From Arcobacteraceae bacterium (GTDB lineage: Bacteria > Campylobacterota > Campylobacteria > Campylobacterales > Arcobacteraceae), in NCBI GenBank assembly GCA_028375605.1, contig JAONGR010000004.1, forward strand, positions 1 to 64,000: DNA of 64,000 nt. The letters are read 5' to 3'. Both the position numbers and the translations under genes were made by a program. Shown piece after piece: positions 54,534-61,933 of this stretch. The first letter of the stretch is position 1; every line of letters begins with the position of its first letter. The notes under the pieces are model-generated. The model was not told where the DNA came from and did no database searches. It worked only from the letters and a program-made list of their open reading frames with translations.

Positions 54534-55325
54534 ATGAATAAAACAAAATATTTATTATATGCCTTTAAAGAATCACAAAAAAATAAGTATATATATTGGT
54601 ACGAAACTGACCATAAATATTTTGAGCAAACAAAACCTCCTAAAACTATCTTGGATACTAACAGTGAAGAGATAGACTCTTTAGAAAAAGACACTATAAT
54701 AGAAAATCCTTGGATAGATTGGGAATCAAACGACATACAAAAAATCACTAGCAAAAGTGGTGTTTGTTTAAACTATCTCAAATCCACGGATGAAGAATAT
54801 ATCACTAAAAAAGAGGATTTGAAACTTTTAGAAGTCTATAGTCATCTCGTAGAAAATTTTGATATATCGGAAACCTTTGGATTTGATATGATCTTAAAAT
54901 GGCATCATATGGTGTTTGATACTATTTATCCTTTTGCTGGAGAGTTGCGAACTGTGAGTATGAGTAAAGGCAATAATATCGATGCTTGGGAGTGGCGACT
55001 AGATTTTTTACGAGCTCTACCTGATTTTGACAAACTTTTACAAAAGATGACCGCTAAAGAGTATGAAGATATAGATGATATTGCGACTGATTTATCTCAG
55101 CTTATGAGTGACTTTCTATTTATTCATCCTTTTAGAGAAGGCAATGGCAGAATGAGCCGTTTAATAGGTGATATAATATTAGCAAAAAATGGTTTTCCGA
55201 TGATTGGGTTAAATTTAAAAGAGAGTGATAATTATATAGAAAAAGTACATCAAGGCTATCAGTGTGATTATGAACCTATGAAAGAGTTACTAAAATCAAA
55301 AATAGAAGATGAGTTTATGAATTGA
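54534..55325 (+). CDS. fic: Fic-domain protein (adenylyltransferase-type toxin)
   Basis: A 263-residue protein with an intact Fic motif HPFREGNGRMSR (HPFREGNGR at 198-206) and the flap region IYPFAGELRTVSMSKG. Fic proteins transfer AMP or another moiety from nucleotides to target proteins. No (S/T)xxxE(G/N) inhibitory motif is visible in its own N- or C-terminal parts, so it should need a separate antitoxin. A 51-residue antisense gene with SAKVEG overlaps its 3' end by 11 bases. It lies next to R-M genes. Confidence 0.93.
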   Translation: MNKTKYLLYAFKESQKNKYIYWYETDHKYFEQTKPPKTILDTNSEEIDSLEKDTIIENPWIDWESNDIQKITSKSGVCLNYLKSTDEEYITKKEDLKLLEVYSHLVENFDISETFGFDMILKWHHMVFDTIYPFAGELRTVSMSKGNNIDAWEWRLDFLRALPDFDKLLQKMTAKEYEDIDDIATDLSQLMSDFLFIHPFREGNGRMSRLIGDIILAKNGFPMIGLNLKESDNYIEKVHQGYQCDYEPMKELLKSKIEDEFMN

Positions 55326-55470
55326 TAAGTTTGTAGTGTTCGTGTAGTTCTTTTTTCGTAGTTTTTGAACCTTCAACTTTCGCTGAACTGTGTACAGAAT
55401 TTACAATCATATTTTTCTTTTTATCGTTTGTTGAAAAATGTTTGTTGCTATTGGCAATAGTTCTTTTCAT
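55315..55470 (-). CDS. small convergent Fic-antitoxin candidate, 51 residues
   Basis: The frame starts at ATG 55470 behind AAAGGAAAT (8 bases spacing) and stops at 55315, overlapping the last 11 bases of fic on the other strand. The protein reads basic N-terminus, then NSVHSSAKVEGSKTTKKELHEHYKL. The segment SAKVEG is an exact (S/T)xxxE(G/N) motif, whose glutamate blocks ATP in the active site of Fic proteins, as in VbhA and YhfG (LEG). A consensus promoter (TTGTCT-17-TATAAT) lies upstream at 55498-55526. Known class I antitoxins precede fic on the same strand, so this opposite-strand layout is unusual. Confidence 0.7.
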   Translation of the reverse strand: MKRTIANSNKHFSTNDKKKNMIVNSVHSSAKVEGSKTTKKELHEHYKLINS

Positions 55471-55497
55471 AATAGTTATTTCCTTTTGTAGAGTATT

Positions 55498-55526
55498 ATT
55501 ATACCCAAATCTAAGATAATAGACAA
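55498..55526 (-). promoter_or_regulatory. promoter of the small antisense gene
   Basis: On the minus strand TTGTCT (55521-55526), a 17-base spacer, and TATAAT (55498-55503); the start codon is at 55470, giving a leader of about 20 bases. Confidence 0.7.
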
Positions 55527-55548
55527 GCTATTTTTTGGAGCTTAAAAC

Positions 55549-55563
55549 AGCCAGAGTAGGGCT
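55549..55563 (-). terminator. terminator of rnhA
   Basis: AGCC/GGCT (55549-55552 and 55560-55563, loop AGAGTAG) followed on the minus strand by GTTTTAAG, just after the rnhA stop. Confidence 0.55.
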
Positions 55564-55576
55564 ATTTAAAGTTTGT

Positions 55577-56386
55577 TTATAAAACAGAATCTATACTTGT
55601 GTATGAATACACTTCAAACTCATCATTTTGTGCTTTTATAGCATGAAGTGCCATACGATCGGCTAGTTCGTTTCCTTCTACTCCAGAGTGACCTTTTACA
55701 TGTTTGATGATGATATTGTTTTTGATTTGTTCATAAAGATTGTGTGTATTTTTAATCAGCTCTAGATTTTTGATCTCTCCAAATTTTTTAGTCCAGCCGT
55801 TTCTTTTCCAAGAATATGCCCAAGTAGAGATACAGTCTATACTATATTTTGAATCTGAAAGTATCATCACTTTTTCTTCTGTTTTAATCTCATCAGCTAA
55901 AAGAAGTGCTTTATAAAGAGCTTTTAGTTCTGCTGTGTTATTTGTGCCATGTTTTTCGTAGTTTCCATAGTATAAAACTGGTTTTTCTGCATTTTTATAG
56001 ACAGCTAAACCACTTCCAGATTTCCCAGGATTTCCAGAACATGCTCCATCACAATAGATACTTACATTTGTATTGTTTTGGTTGTTTGAAGTAGATGAAA
56101 CAGATGCTGTTTTTTGTGTTTGTGGTGTTTCTTTTGTAACAGTTTTATTTTTTTTAAACTCTATTATTTCCATGTAGTTTTTATCTATTTGCTCTTGAGA
56201 TTTTACAGCAACGATACCTTTTAGTAAAATGAGTTTATTTACATCATGTTCAGATATCTCTTTATTTTGTAGTAGTTCTTGCCAGTTTGCATCCGTAGGA
56301 AAATCGATATTTAAAATCTTACATTGTGTTTTATTTAAAGTGTCGTTATTTGTAATGAGTTCGATAAAGTTGGTGGTTATATTCAT
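55577..56386 (-). CDS. rnhA: RNase HI with an N-terminal extension
   Basis: A 269-residue protein. The C-terminal 160 residues are RNase HI with the catalytic set: DGACSGNPG, NTAELKALYKAL, LSDSKYSI and the His/Asp region HVKGHSGVEGNELAD. The first 105 residues form a helical domain (KTQCKILNIDFPTDANWQELLQ ... ISEHDVNKLILLKGI) and a Thr/Asn/Ser-rich linker. Such extensions bind RNA/DNA hybrids in some family members, but this one does not look like the usual HBD. The enzyme removes RNA from hybrids during replication. The gene probably stands in an operon with the upstream cold-shock-like gene. Confidence 0.93.
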   Translation of the reverse strand: MNITTNFIELITNNDTLNKTQCKILNIDFPTDANWQELLQNKEISEHDVNKLILLKGIVAVKSQEQIDKNYMEIIEFKKNKTVTKETPQTQKTASVSSTSNNQNNTNVSIYCDGACSGNPGKSGSGLAVYKNAEKPVLYYGNYEKHGTNNTAELKALYKALLLADEIKTEEKVMILSDSKYSIDCISTWAYSWKRNGWTKKFGEIKNLELIKNTHNLYEQIKNNIIIKHVKGHSGVEGNELADRMALHAIKAQNDEFEVYSYTSIDSVL

Positions 56387-56398
56387 ATAGTGTTGCCT

Positions 56399-56854
56399 TT
56401 ATTTATATGGATTGTATTCTGGTGCAGTTATGAGCATATAGTTTTTATACATATAATAACACGTACCGATAAAATATATTAGCCATCCAATTAAAGGAAT
56501 TACAACAGAAACAGTAATGATAAAGTGGATAATAGTAGGAAATATAGTATTTCCTAAAGGTTCTTTTGCGATAAAAAGTCTAGATATAAAAGTACCGATA
56601 AATCCAAAGAAGAATGTAATCCCAACTGCTATAAGTCCTAAAAGAGTATTTGTGTTTTCTACTAAAGTATCAGCAACGATATAAATATCTTTTGCTGTGT
56701 TTTCAACACTTACCTCAAAATCAACCAATAACTCTTTTTTAGGTTGAGTTGTTTCTTTCCAGTCTTCTTTTGTAAACTTATATCGTGTACCATTGTCTAC
56801 TGATATTACACCTGTGTTATCAGTAGAATCATATCCTAAAACTCTTCCAGTCAT
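56399..56854 (-). CDS. membrane protein with an N-terminal cold-shock-like (OB) segment
   Basis: A 151-residue protein. The first 60 residues (GRVLGYDSTDNTGVISVDNGTRYKFTKEDWKE ... LLVDFEVSVENTAKDIYIV) follow the strand pattern of a cold-shock domain, with TGVISVDNG in the position of the glycine-rich loop. Two or three hydrophobic segments follow (LLGLIAVGITFFFGFIGTF and IIHFIITVSVVIPLIGWLIYFIG). Small proteins of this kind are common and have no defined role. It lies 12 bases upstream of rnhA on the same strand. Confidence 0.75.
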   Translation of the reverse strand: MTGRVLGYDSTDNTGVISVDNGTRYKFTKEDWKETTQPKKELLVDFEVSVENTAKDIYIVADTLVENTNTLLGLIAVGITFFFGFIGTFISRLFIAKEPLGNTIFPTIIHFIITVSVVIPLIGWLIYFIGTCYYMYKNYMLITAPEYNPYK

Positions 56855-56918
56855 ATCTTACTCCATATTTTAATTATATGTGATTATAGTAAAATATTGA
56901 TAAAAGAGTAAATAGAAC

Positions 56919-57560
56919 TTACCCTAAAAGCATATTTAGACCTACAGCTACAGATATTGTACCTACACCTGTAAATATTTTTGTGATGTTTCTTTGTGAA
57001 TTTAATATGTTTTTATTGATATAAAGTATCACTGCTCCAAATCCTAGAAAAATAATACTTACACCAAATGTAAAAGCAAATACCATAGAGATATCTACAG
57101 CTGAGTTTTCAATAGCTCCAAGAGTTACAAGCATACCTCTAACTCCTCCTATACCCATGAGTACACTTATCGTAAAAGCAGAGGCTACATCTGTTTTTTT
57201 GTGATCATGTTCTTTTCCAAAAAAGATGTGAATATGTTCTTTTCCATTATGTTGATGTTTTTTGATATTAATTCTTTTTGTAGCAACTAAAAAAAGTAAA
57301 TAAATCCCCATACCTAAAATAACACTTGCTGAGATGATATCTCCATAGGCTAAAATATCGGGTGAGATATCAAAGTTTTGTAGAATTTTTGCAAAAACTA
57401 ATAGTGAGATACCATGACCAAAAGCAAATAGTGTTGTGATGAGTACTGTTTTGTATCTGTTTTTCCCGATTGAAAAATCTGCTATTGCAGTAAGATGGTC
57501 TGGTGCAAAGGCATGAAGTATTCCATACCAAAAAATTAAAAGTAAACTAAATTGTTCCAT
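56919..57560 (-). CDS. nickel/cobalt transporter paralog A (NiCoT/UreH-like)
   Basis: A 213-residue membrane protein. ILHAFAPDHLTA carries the HX4DH nickel motif of NiCoT permeases; FAFGHGISLLVF and GIGGVRGMLVTLG are further conserved segments. A histidine-rich cytoplasmic loop (HQHNGKEHIHIFFGKEHDH, near residue 102) probably binds Ni2+. It is nearly identical in layout to paralog B at 61934 in the opposite orientation. It is divergent from the ankyrin-sodN operon, with which it shares a palindromic site. Confidence 0.85.
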   Translation of the reverse strand: MEQFSLLLIFWYGILHAFAPDHLTAIADFSIGKNRYKTVLITTLFAFGHGISLLVFAKILQNFDISPDILAYGDIISASVILGMGIYLLFLVATKRINIKKHQHNGKEHIHIFFGKEHDHKKTDVASAFTISVLMGIGGVRGMLVTLGAIENSAVDISMVFAFTFGVSIIFLGFGAVILYINKNILNSQRNITKIFTGVGTISVAVGLNMLLG

Positions 57561-57585
57561 GTGTTTTCCTATATTAAATTAACAA

Positions 57586-57620
57586 ATTATATACTAATTG
57601 ATATTAATTATCAATATAAT
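57586..57620. promoter_or_regulatory. divergent promoter with a Fur-family-like box
   Basis: TGATATTAATTATCA (57599-57613) differs from the Fur-type consensus TGATAATNATTATCA at one position. On the minus strand TTGATA (57609-57614), 17 bases, TATAAT (57586-57591) is a strong promoter for the transporter; the box covers its -35. On the plus strand TATAAT (57615-57620) adjoins it, upstream of the ankyrin-sodN genes. A Fur or nickel-responsive Nur/PerR-like regulator is plausible. Confidence 0.6.
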
Positions 57621-57669
57621 TTTAAGTTTTCTATGTTAAACTTTCTTATCTTTTTATTAGGAGTACAAA

Positions 57670-58266
57670 ATGTGTAGTAATATTACTACAAGTCAAAGCG
57701 TAGAATTATCTCAGTTACTCATTGAAAATATCAACAATGAGGATACATTTAATCAGTTATTGTTTAATGGTGCAAATATAAATATTCAAAATGAAATAGG
57801 GTGGTGTATTTTATTTGAATCTATTTCATTGAACTTAAATCATAAGATTAGAGGATTTTTAGAATATGGTGTAAATATAAATATAAGAGATGCAAAAAGT
57901 AGAAATGCTCTTTTTTGGTCTGTATATTTTGATAATTTTGATGCAACTAAAATTTTACTATCTTTAAATAGTGATTTAATAGTATCTTCAAAATATGATT
58001 TACATCTATTTCATTATGCTGTATATAAAAACAATTTACCATTAGTAAAATATCTTGTAGAAAATGGTATGGATATTGAAACAAAAGATAGTTTGGAGTC
58101 AACTCCATTAATCTATGCTGTTTTATACGAAAAAGTAGATATCATAAAATACTTACTTGACAATGGTGCAGATGACAGATGGATGGATGTGGTAGGTAAT
58201 TGTGCGAAGTCTCTAATAAAAGAAAAAAAACTAAAAATTAAAAAACAAAAGGATAATTATGTTTAA
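57670..58266 (+). CDS. ankyrin-repeat protein coupled to sodN
   Basis: A 198-residue protein built of ankyrin repeats (LFNGANINIQNEIGWCILFESI, FLEYGVNINIRDAKSRNALFWSVYF, LVENGMDIETKDSLESTPLIYAVLYEKVDIIKYLLDNGADD), with no signal peptide. Its stop overlaps the sodN start by 8 bases, so the two are translated together. Ankyrin genes paired with catalase (Campylobacter katA with Cj1386, Pseudomonas katB-ankB) help the haem enzyme work; a comparable helper for a nickel SOD is inference. RBS AGGAG precedes ATG 57670. Confidence 0.88.
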   Translation: MCSNITTSQSVELSQLLIENINNEDTFNQLLFNGANINIQNEIGWCILFESISLNLNHKIRGFLEYGVNINIRDAKSRNALFWSVYFDNFDATKILLSLNSDLIVSSKYDLHLFHYAVYKNNLPLVKYLVENGMDIETKDSLESTPLIYAVLYEKVDIIKYLLDNGADDRWMDVVGNCAKSLIKEKKLKIKKQKDNYV

Positions 58267-58714
58267 TATAGAAATAGCAAAAGCTCATTGTGATGTACCG
58301 TGTGGTATTTATGATCCAATCGCAGCTCAAATCGCAGCACTTAGTGTTATAAGAATGGTTGATTTAATGGAAGGTTTAGAAAAAAATGATAGTTTAGCTT
58401 ATATCAATACTATCTCTAGACATGTAGCTGTAAAAGAAACAGAAGCTGAAAAAGTAAAACATGAGATTAGAATCATTTGGGGAGATTTTGTAAAACCACC
58501 AATGGTAGAGAAGTTTCCTAATATTCATGCTTTAGTACATAATATCATGGCATTAGCTGGTGCAAATAGACAACATGTATCAAGAGCTAAAGCTGTAGAA
58601 TTACTTGATGCTGTTAATGAATTTGCAGCAATTTTCTGGTCTTTAAAAGAAGTAGAAACAAAAAAAGTAAAAGCAAATTATGCTCCAAATGAAGAGATCG
58701 TTATCCCTGTATAA
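58259..58714 (+). CDS. sodN: nickel superoxide dismutase precursor SodN
   Basis: A 151-residue NiSOD. The nickel hook HCDVPCGIY (H10-Y18) is present with both cysteine ligands C11 and C15 and the N-terminal histidine that becomes the new N-terminus after removal of the 9-residue leader MFNIEIAKA. The remaining helical part is conserved (MVDLMEGLEK, NTISRHVAVKE, FPNIHALVHNIM). The enzyme removes superoxide in the cytoplasm. The next gene encodes the matching maturation protease. NiSOD is rare in Campylobacterota, most of which rely on FeSOD, so acquisition by transfer is likely. Confidence 0.95.
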   Translation: MFNIEIAKAHCDVPCGIYDPIAAQIAALSVIRMVDLMEGLEKNDSLAYINTISRHVAVKETEAEKVKHEIRIIWGDFVKPPMVEKFPNIHALVHNIMALAGANRQHVSRAKAVELLDAVNEFAAIFWSLKEVETKKVKANYAPNEEIVIPV

Positions 58715-59007
58715 TGTTCAAACTTTTTAGAGTTGAAGGCTATTCACTTTTCCCTTTATTAAAAGAGGGTGAAGTGGTTCTTTGTTCTAAACTTTTTTCT
58801 TTTAGTACAATAAAAGTAAATGATATCGTTGTTTTTAAGAAAAATAATGTTGTTATGATAAAAAAAGTTAAAGAGATAAACTCAAAGGGCTATTTTGTTC
58901 AAGGTGAAAATCCTGATAGCATAGATAGCAGAAACTTTGGAGAGTTACAAAAAAAAGAGATACTCTATAAAGTACTCTTTAATTTCACTACTTATAAATT
59001 TTTATAA
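58714..59007 (+). CDS. sodX: NiSOD maturation protease SodX
   Basis: A 97-residue S26-type peptidase of the small SodX kind. It has EGYSLFPLLKEGEVVLCSK with the catalytic serine S11 and a lysine pair in MIKKVKEI (K50/K51) as general base, then FVQGENPDSIDSRNFG, the conserved NPxSxDSR box of signal peptidases. There is no transmembrane helix, as expected for processing a cytoplasmic enzyme. It overlaps sodN by one base. It would cut SodN before His10. Confidence 0.92.
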   Translation: MFKLFRVEGYSLFPLLKEGEVVLCSKLFSFSTIKVNDIVVFKKNNVVMIKKVKEINSKGYFVQGENPDSIDSRNFGELQKKEILYKVLFNFTTYKFL

Positions 59008-59009
59008 AG

Positions 59010-59576
59010 TTATACACGTAAGAAATTAAGATAGTTACTTAGTTGTTTCATGCACTTTTCAAATTCTATATTATCTTGAGATTTTTTAGTAATAAGTAAA
59101 GCCCCTTCAAAAGAAGCTATTATAAATGTAGCACATTGTTCTATATCTGTTTGTTCTTGAATTAGATTTTTTTTCTTAGCACTTTCTAGAGATTTAATAA
59201 GTAACATTTTCCAATGATTTAAAATACTATATAAAGAGTCGCTAAATTCTTTTTCTAATGATTCTTGTAAAAGATTTCCTAATGGACATCCACATTCAAA
59301 ATCCCATAGTTCATTATCTGTAAGTAGTGCTATGATGGTATCGATTTCATCTTTTGTAGTATCAGAAATATCTTTCCATGTGGTATCTATCTTTTCTATA
59401 AGTTTTAATTCTATCATCTCTAATATCATCACATTTTTAGATGGATAGTAGTGATACATCGCACCTTTTTTAACTTCAGCGCGATGTAAAATATCTGCTA
59501 ATGAAGCAGCGTTACAACCTTTTTTGTGTACCTCTTCAAATGTTGCATCAATTAATCTTTCTTTAACAGTACTCAT
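59010..59576 (-). CDS. TetR/AcrR-family regulator of the peroxiredoxin operon
   Basis: A 188-residue repressor: TFEEVHKKGCNAASLADILHRAEVKKGAMYHYYPSKNVM is the N-terminal HTH. The C-terminal domain has a CGCPLGNLLQE segment with two close cysteines that could sense redox or electrophiles (compare NemR/AcnR-like TetR proteins), but this is inference. It follows the peroxiredoxin gene by 8 bases in the same operon and probably binds the perfect 18-base palindrome in front of that gene (60259-60276). Confidence 0.9.
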   Translation of the reverse strand: MSTVKERLIDATFEEVHKKGCNAASLADILHRAEVKKGAMYHYYPSKNVMILEMIELKLIEKIDTTWKDISDTTKDEIDTIIALLTDNELWDFECGCPLGNLLQESLEKEFSDSLYSILNHWKMLLIKSLESAKKKNLIQEQTDIEQCATFIIASFEGALLITKKSQDNIEFEKCMKQLSNYLNFLRV

Positions 59577-59584
59577 CTTCTCTC

Positions 59585-60238
59585 TTATGAATTTTCTTTA
59601 ATTATATCCAATATAGTTTGAGGTTCTTCTCTATTTCTATAATCTTCATTTACATAAGCATATATTATCTCTTTTTGTTTATTAATGATAAATGTTCCAG
59701 GAACTGGTAAAACATGAGAATCATCGGCATTGTATTTTTCGATATCCATACCCATTTGTTTTAATAAAAGATATATATCTTCAGGTAGTGCATAGGTAAG
59801 TCCAAAGCTTTTTGCTACGATATTTCCTTTATCACTGAGAATTTTAAAATCTAAATTTAATTTTTCTTGTGTACTCAAAGATTCATCAGGTGTTTGAGGT
59901 GAGATTGCTATAAGTGAAGTTTTTAAATCTTTTAATTCTTTATTTATATCTAGTAAGGCTTTTAATTCAAGATTACAATATGGACACCATCCTCCTCTAT
60001 AAAAGTTAAGTACAATAAAATCATTATTTTCTAATTCTTGATCAATGGTACATTCTTTTTTATCAGCATTGGTAAGTTTAAAGTCTGTAATCTTATCTCC
60101 TATTTTTAGTGCGTTTTGTGAAATACCACTTTTTTTTAAACCTTCAATTGCTTCATGAATTATTTGTCCGATATCTTCTGGTACATTCTTTTGAAATTCT
60201 TCTTGAAATTCAACCAATTGTTTTTTTAGTTCTGTCAT
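59585..60238 (-). CDS. AhpC/TSA-type peroxiredoxin-like protein
   Basis: A 217-residue thioredoxin-fold protein starting at ATG 60238 (MTELKKQLVEFQ; the 27-base upstream extension crosses the operator). The active site is NFYRGGWCPYCNLEL, a CxxC pair like that of peroxiredoxin-like FAS/AhpC-TSA proteins; SPQTPDESLSTQEKL and SDKGNIVAKSFGL follow. It has about 60 residues of helical N-terminus. It probably reduces peroxides or disulfides. The operon with a TetR repressor suggests induction by oxidants or electrophiles. Confidence 0.88.
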   Translation of the reverse strand: MTELKKQLVEFQEEFQKNVPEDIGQIIHEAIEGLKKSGISQNALKIGDKITDFKLTNADKKECTIDQELENNDFIVLNFYRGGWCPYCNLELKALLDINKELKDLKTSLIAISPQTPDESLSTQEKLNLDFKILSDKGNIVAKSFGLTYALPEDIYLLLKQMGMDIEKYNADDSHVLPVPGTFIINKQKEIIYAYVNEDYRNREEPQTILDIIKENS

Positions 60239-60258
60239 TATATATCCTTTTGAGTTAA

Positions 60259-60276
60259 AAACCAACTAGTTGGTTT
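60259..60276 (-). promoter_or_regulatory. perfect 18-base TetR-type operator
   Basis: AAACCAACT and AGTTGGTTT join directly as a perfect palindrome, just downstream of the promoter (minus strand TTGACA at 60310-60315, TACTAT at 60286-60291, 18 bases apart). A bound repressor would block the start of the peroxiredoxin-TetR transcript. Confidence 0.8.
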
Positions 60277-60350
60277 GTTGATAGAATAGTAACAAAATTG
60301 TAGATTATTTGTCAAGTTTTTTGAAATATTTTAGAAGGAAATGTTATAAA

Positions 60351-60380
60351 AAGAGTTTATAATGTAGCTTATAAACTCTT
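60351..60380 (-). terminator. terminator after the SDR gene
   Basis: AAGAGTTTATAA (60351-60362) and TTATAAACTCTT (60369-60380) are perfect 12-base arms around TGTAGC, followed on the minus strand by TTTTATAAC. Confidence 0.75.
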
Positions 60381-60394
60381 GCTAGGAGACTTCT

Positions 60395-61099
60395 TTATCT
60401 TGCGTAAGAAGTATTATTGATATCTATTGTGATACCATTGATATATTCAGGACACTCTGTAGCTAACCATACTATAGGTTTAGCAATTTCTTCTGGTTCT
60501 GCAAATCTATTTGTTACTACTGCTGCTTTAAAAGCTTTTTTTCTAGCTTCATCATTATCTTTTTGCATATCAGTCTCAGCTGCACTTGGTGCAACACAGT
60601 TTACTACAATTCCATCTGCTCCTAAACATTTAGCATAACTTTTTGTAGCATTTATTAGTCCTGCTTTTGCGATACCATACCAAACATCAGGATGTCCAAT
60701 TTGACCAGCAATAGAGGCAGTATTCACTATACGTCCATATTTTTTCTTTTTCATTGATACTGAAAAAGCATTCATTAATTCTACTGGTGTGTGTAAGTCA
60801 ACATTCATCAGTTTTTCTTTTTCTTCTTCTGGATAATTGTCATATTTATATTTTGGTTGCATATATCCTGCATTATTTATAAGTACATCGATATCCCCAA
60901 CTTTAGAAATAAATGTTGGTAGGGCTTCAAGATTTGATAAATCAACTTCTATCATTTCTACATCAGTGTTATCTTTTAATGGAAAATTTGAGAAATTTCT
61001 TCCTGCAACTATCACTTGATAATCCAAGTCAAGCATCATTTTTGCAACCTCTAGACCTATTCCTTTTGTTCCACCAGTAACTAAAACTCTTTTTTTCAT
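60395..61099 (-). CDS. short-chain dehydrogenase/reductase
   Basis: A 234-residue classical SDR: NAD(P)-binding TGGTKGIG (residues 8-15), LINNAGYM (about 90), catalytic serine in NTASIAGQIG and Y-x3-K in WYGIAKAG, and VAPSAAETDMQ near the end. No membrane segments. The substrate cannot be deduced. A strong hairpin follows its stop, so it is monocistronic or last in its transcript. Confidence 0.92.
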   Translation of the reverse strand: MKKRVLVTGGTKGIGLEVAKMMLDLDYQVIVAGRNFSNFPLKDNTDVEMIEVDLSNLEALPTFISKVGDIDVLINNAGYMQPKYKYDNYPEEEKEKLMNVDLHTPVELMNAFSVSMKKKKYGRIVNTASIAGQIGHPDVWYGIAKAGLINATKSYAKCLGADGIVVNCVAPSAAETDMQKDNDEARKKAFKAAVVTNRFAEPEEIAKPIVWLATECPEYINGITIDINNTSYAR

Positions 61100-61163
61100 G
61101 TGTGTCCTTTTTAATTATATTAAACTATTTTCATAAATTTAAATTATTTTAGCTATTTTTTAT

Positions 61164-61835
61164 TTATTTTACAAGAGTATTTAAAATATTTTCTTGCTCT
61201 TTTAGTGAATAATTAAATTTAAATTCAATTTCTTTAAGATAATAAAAGAAATTTTCGTTATTTATCCCTTTATATTTTACAATTGATTCTTCAAAATATA
61301 TCCAAAAACTAGCGATGATATTTTCTTTCTTTTCTATTTTTGATATTTTGTTCATCAACATAAAGGTTGAAAACTTTTTAAAATAACTCTCCTCGATTGC
61401 ATCATCTAAAAACTGATTTTTATATTTATGAAGATTTGGCATAAGTAAATTATATACTTTATCTTCATAATTAAATGTCATAAAATTTACTGCATCAAAT
61501 ATATTTTGTTTTATCTGTTTTTTGCTCTGTTCTAGATAGATATATTCATCATATTCTATGACTTGTTTGTTGTGATATTGTTCTTCTAAATAAGAAGCTA
61601 TGAGTTTTCTATATTTATCATATCGTTTTTTTACCGTTACATAGTTGAGGCTGTGGTTTTTTGCACATTGATTTACTGTTATGTTTTCACAAAATAGATT
61701 AATGATTTTTTTTTCAAATAAAATCTTTTTTTCGCTAAATTTATGTAAACATTTTGCACACTTTTTTTGTGTTGTGTTCAAAGTATATATGATATGATAG
61801 TGACAATAAGGGCAATTCATAAAATATTTTAACAT
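61164..61835 (-). CDS. zinc-ribbon plus helix-turn-helix protein, transposase-like N-terminus
   Basis: A protein of about 223 residues from ATG 61835 (TTG 61847 is an alternative). The N-terminus is a zinc ribbon, CPYCHYHII ... CAKCLHKFSE, then an HTH (ITVNQCAKNHSLNYVTVKKRYDKYRKLIASYL). This combination is typical of the N-terminus of IS1595-type transposases, but the rest is helical and lacks the DDE core. It is divergent from the nickel transporter-hypBCD operon, so it may be a regulator descended from a transposase. Function unknown. Confidence 0.65.
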   Translation of the reverse strand: MLKYFMNCPYCHYHIIYTLNTTQKKCAKCLHKFSEKKILFEKKIINLFCENITVNQCAKNHSLNYVTVKKRYDKYRKLIASYLEEQYHNKQVIEYDEYIYLEQSKKQIKQNIFDAVNFMTFNYEDKVYNLLMPNLHKYKNQFLDDAIEESYFKKFSTFMLMNKISKIEKKENIIASFWIYFEESIVKYKGINNENFFYYLKEIEFKFNYSLKEQENILNTLVK

Positions 61836-61903
61836 AAATAGTCCCAAAACTATATAAGAAATGCTTCGCTTTATCTTAATTTTATGTTAGATACATACAC
61901 TTA

Positions 61904-61917
61904 TGAATAACTATTCA
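61904..61917 (+). promoter_or_regulatory. 14-base palindrome before the nickel transporter-hypBCD operon
   Basis: TGAATAACTATTCA matches TGAATGATTATTCA at 5517-5530 (before hydA) in 12 of 14 bases. It lies 17 bases before ATG 61934. Shared between two hydrogenase operons 56 kb apart, it is the best operator candidate for a hydrogenase/nickel regulon. Confidence 0.65.
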
Positions 61918-61933
61918 CTTTTAAGAGGAAATT

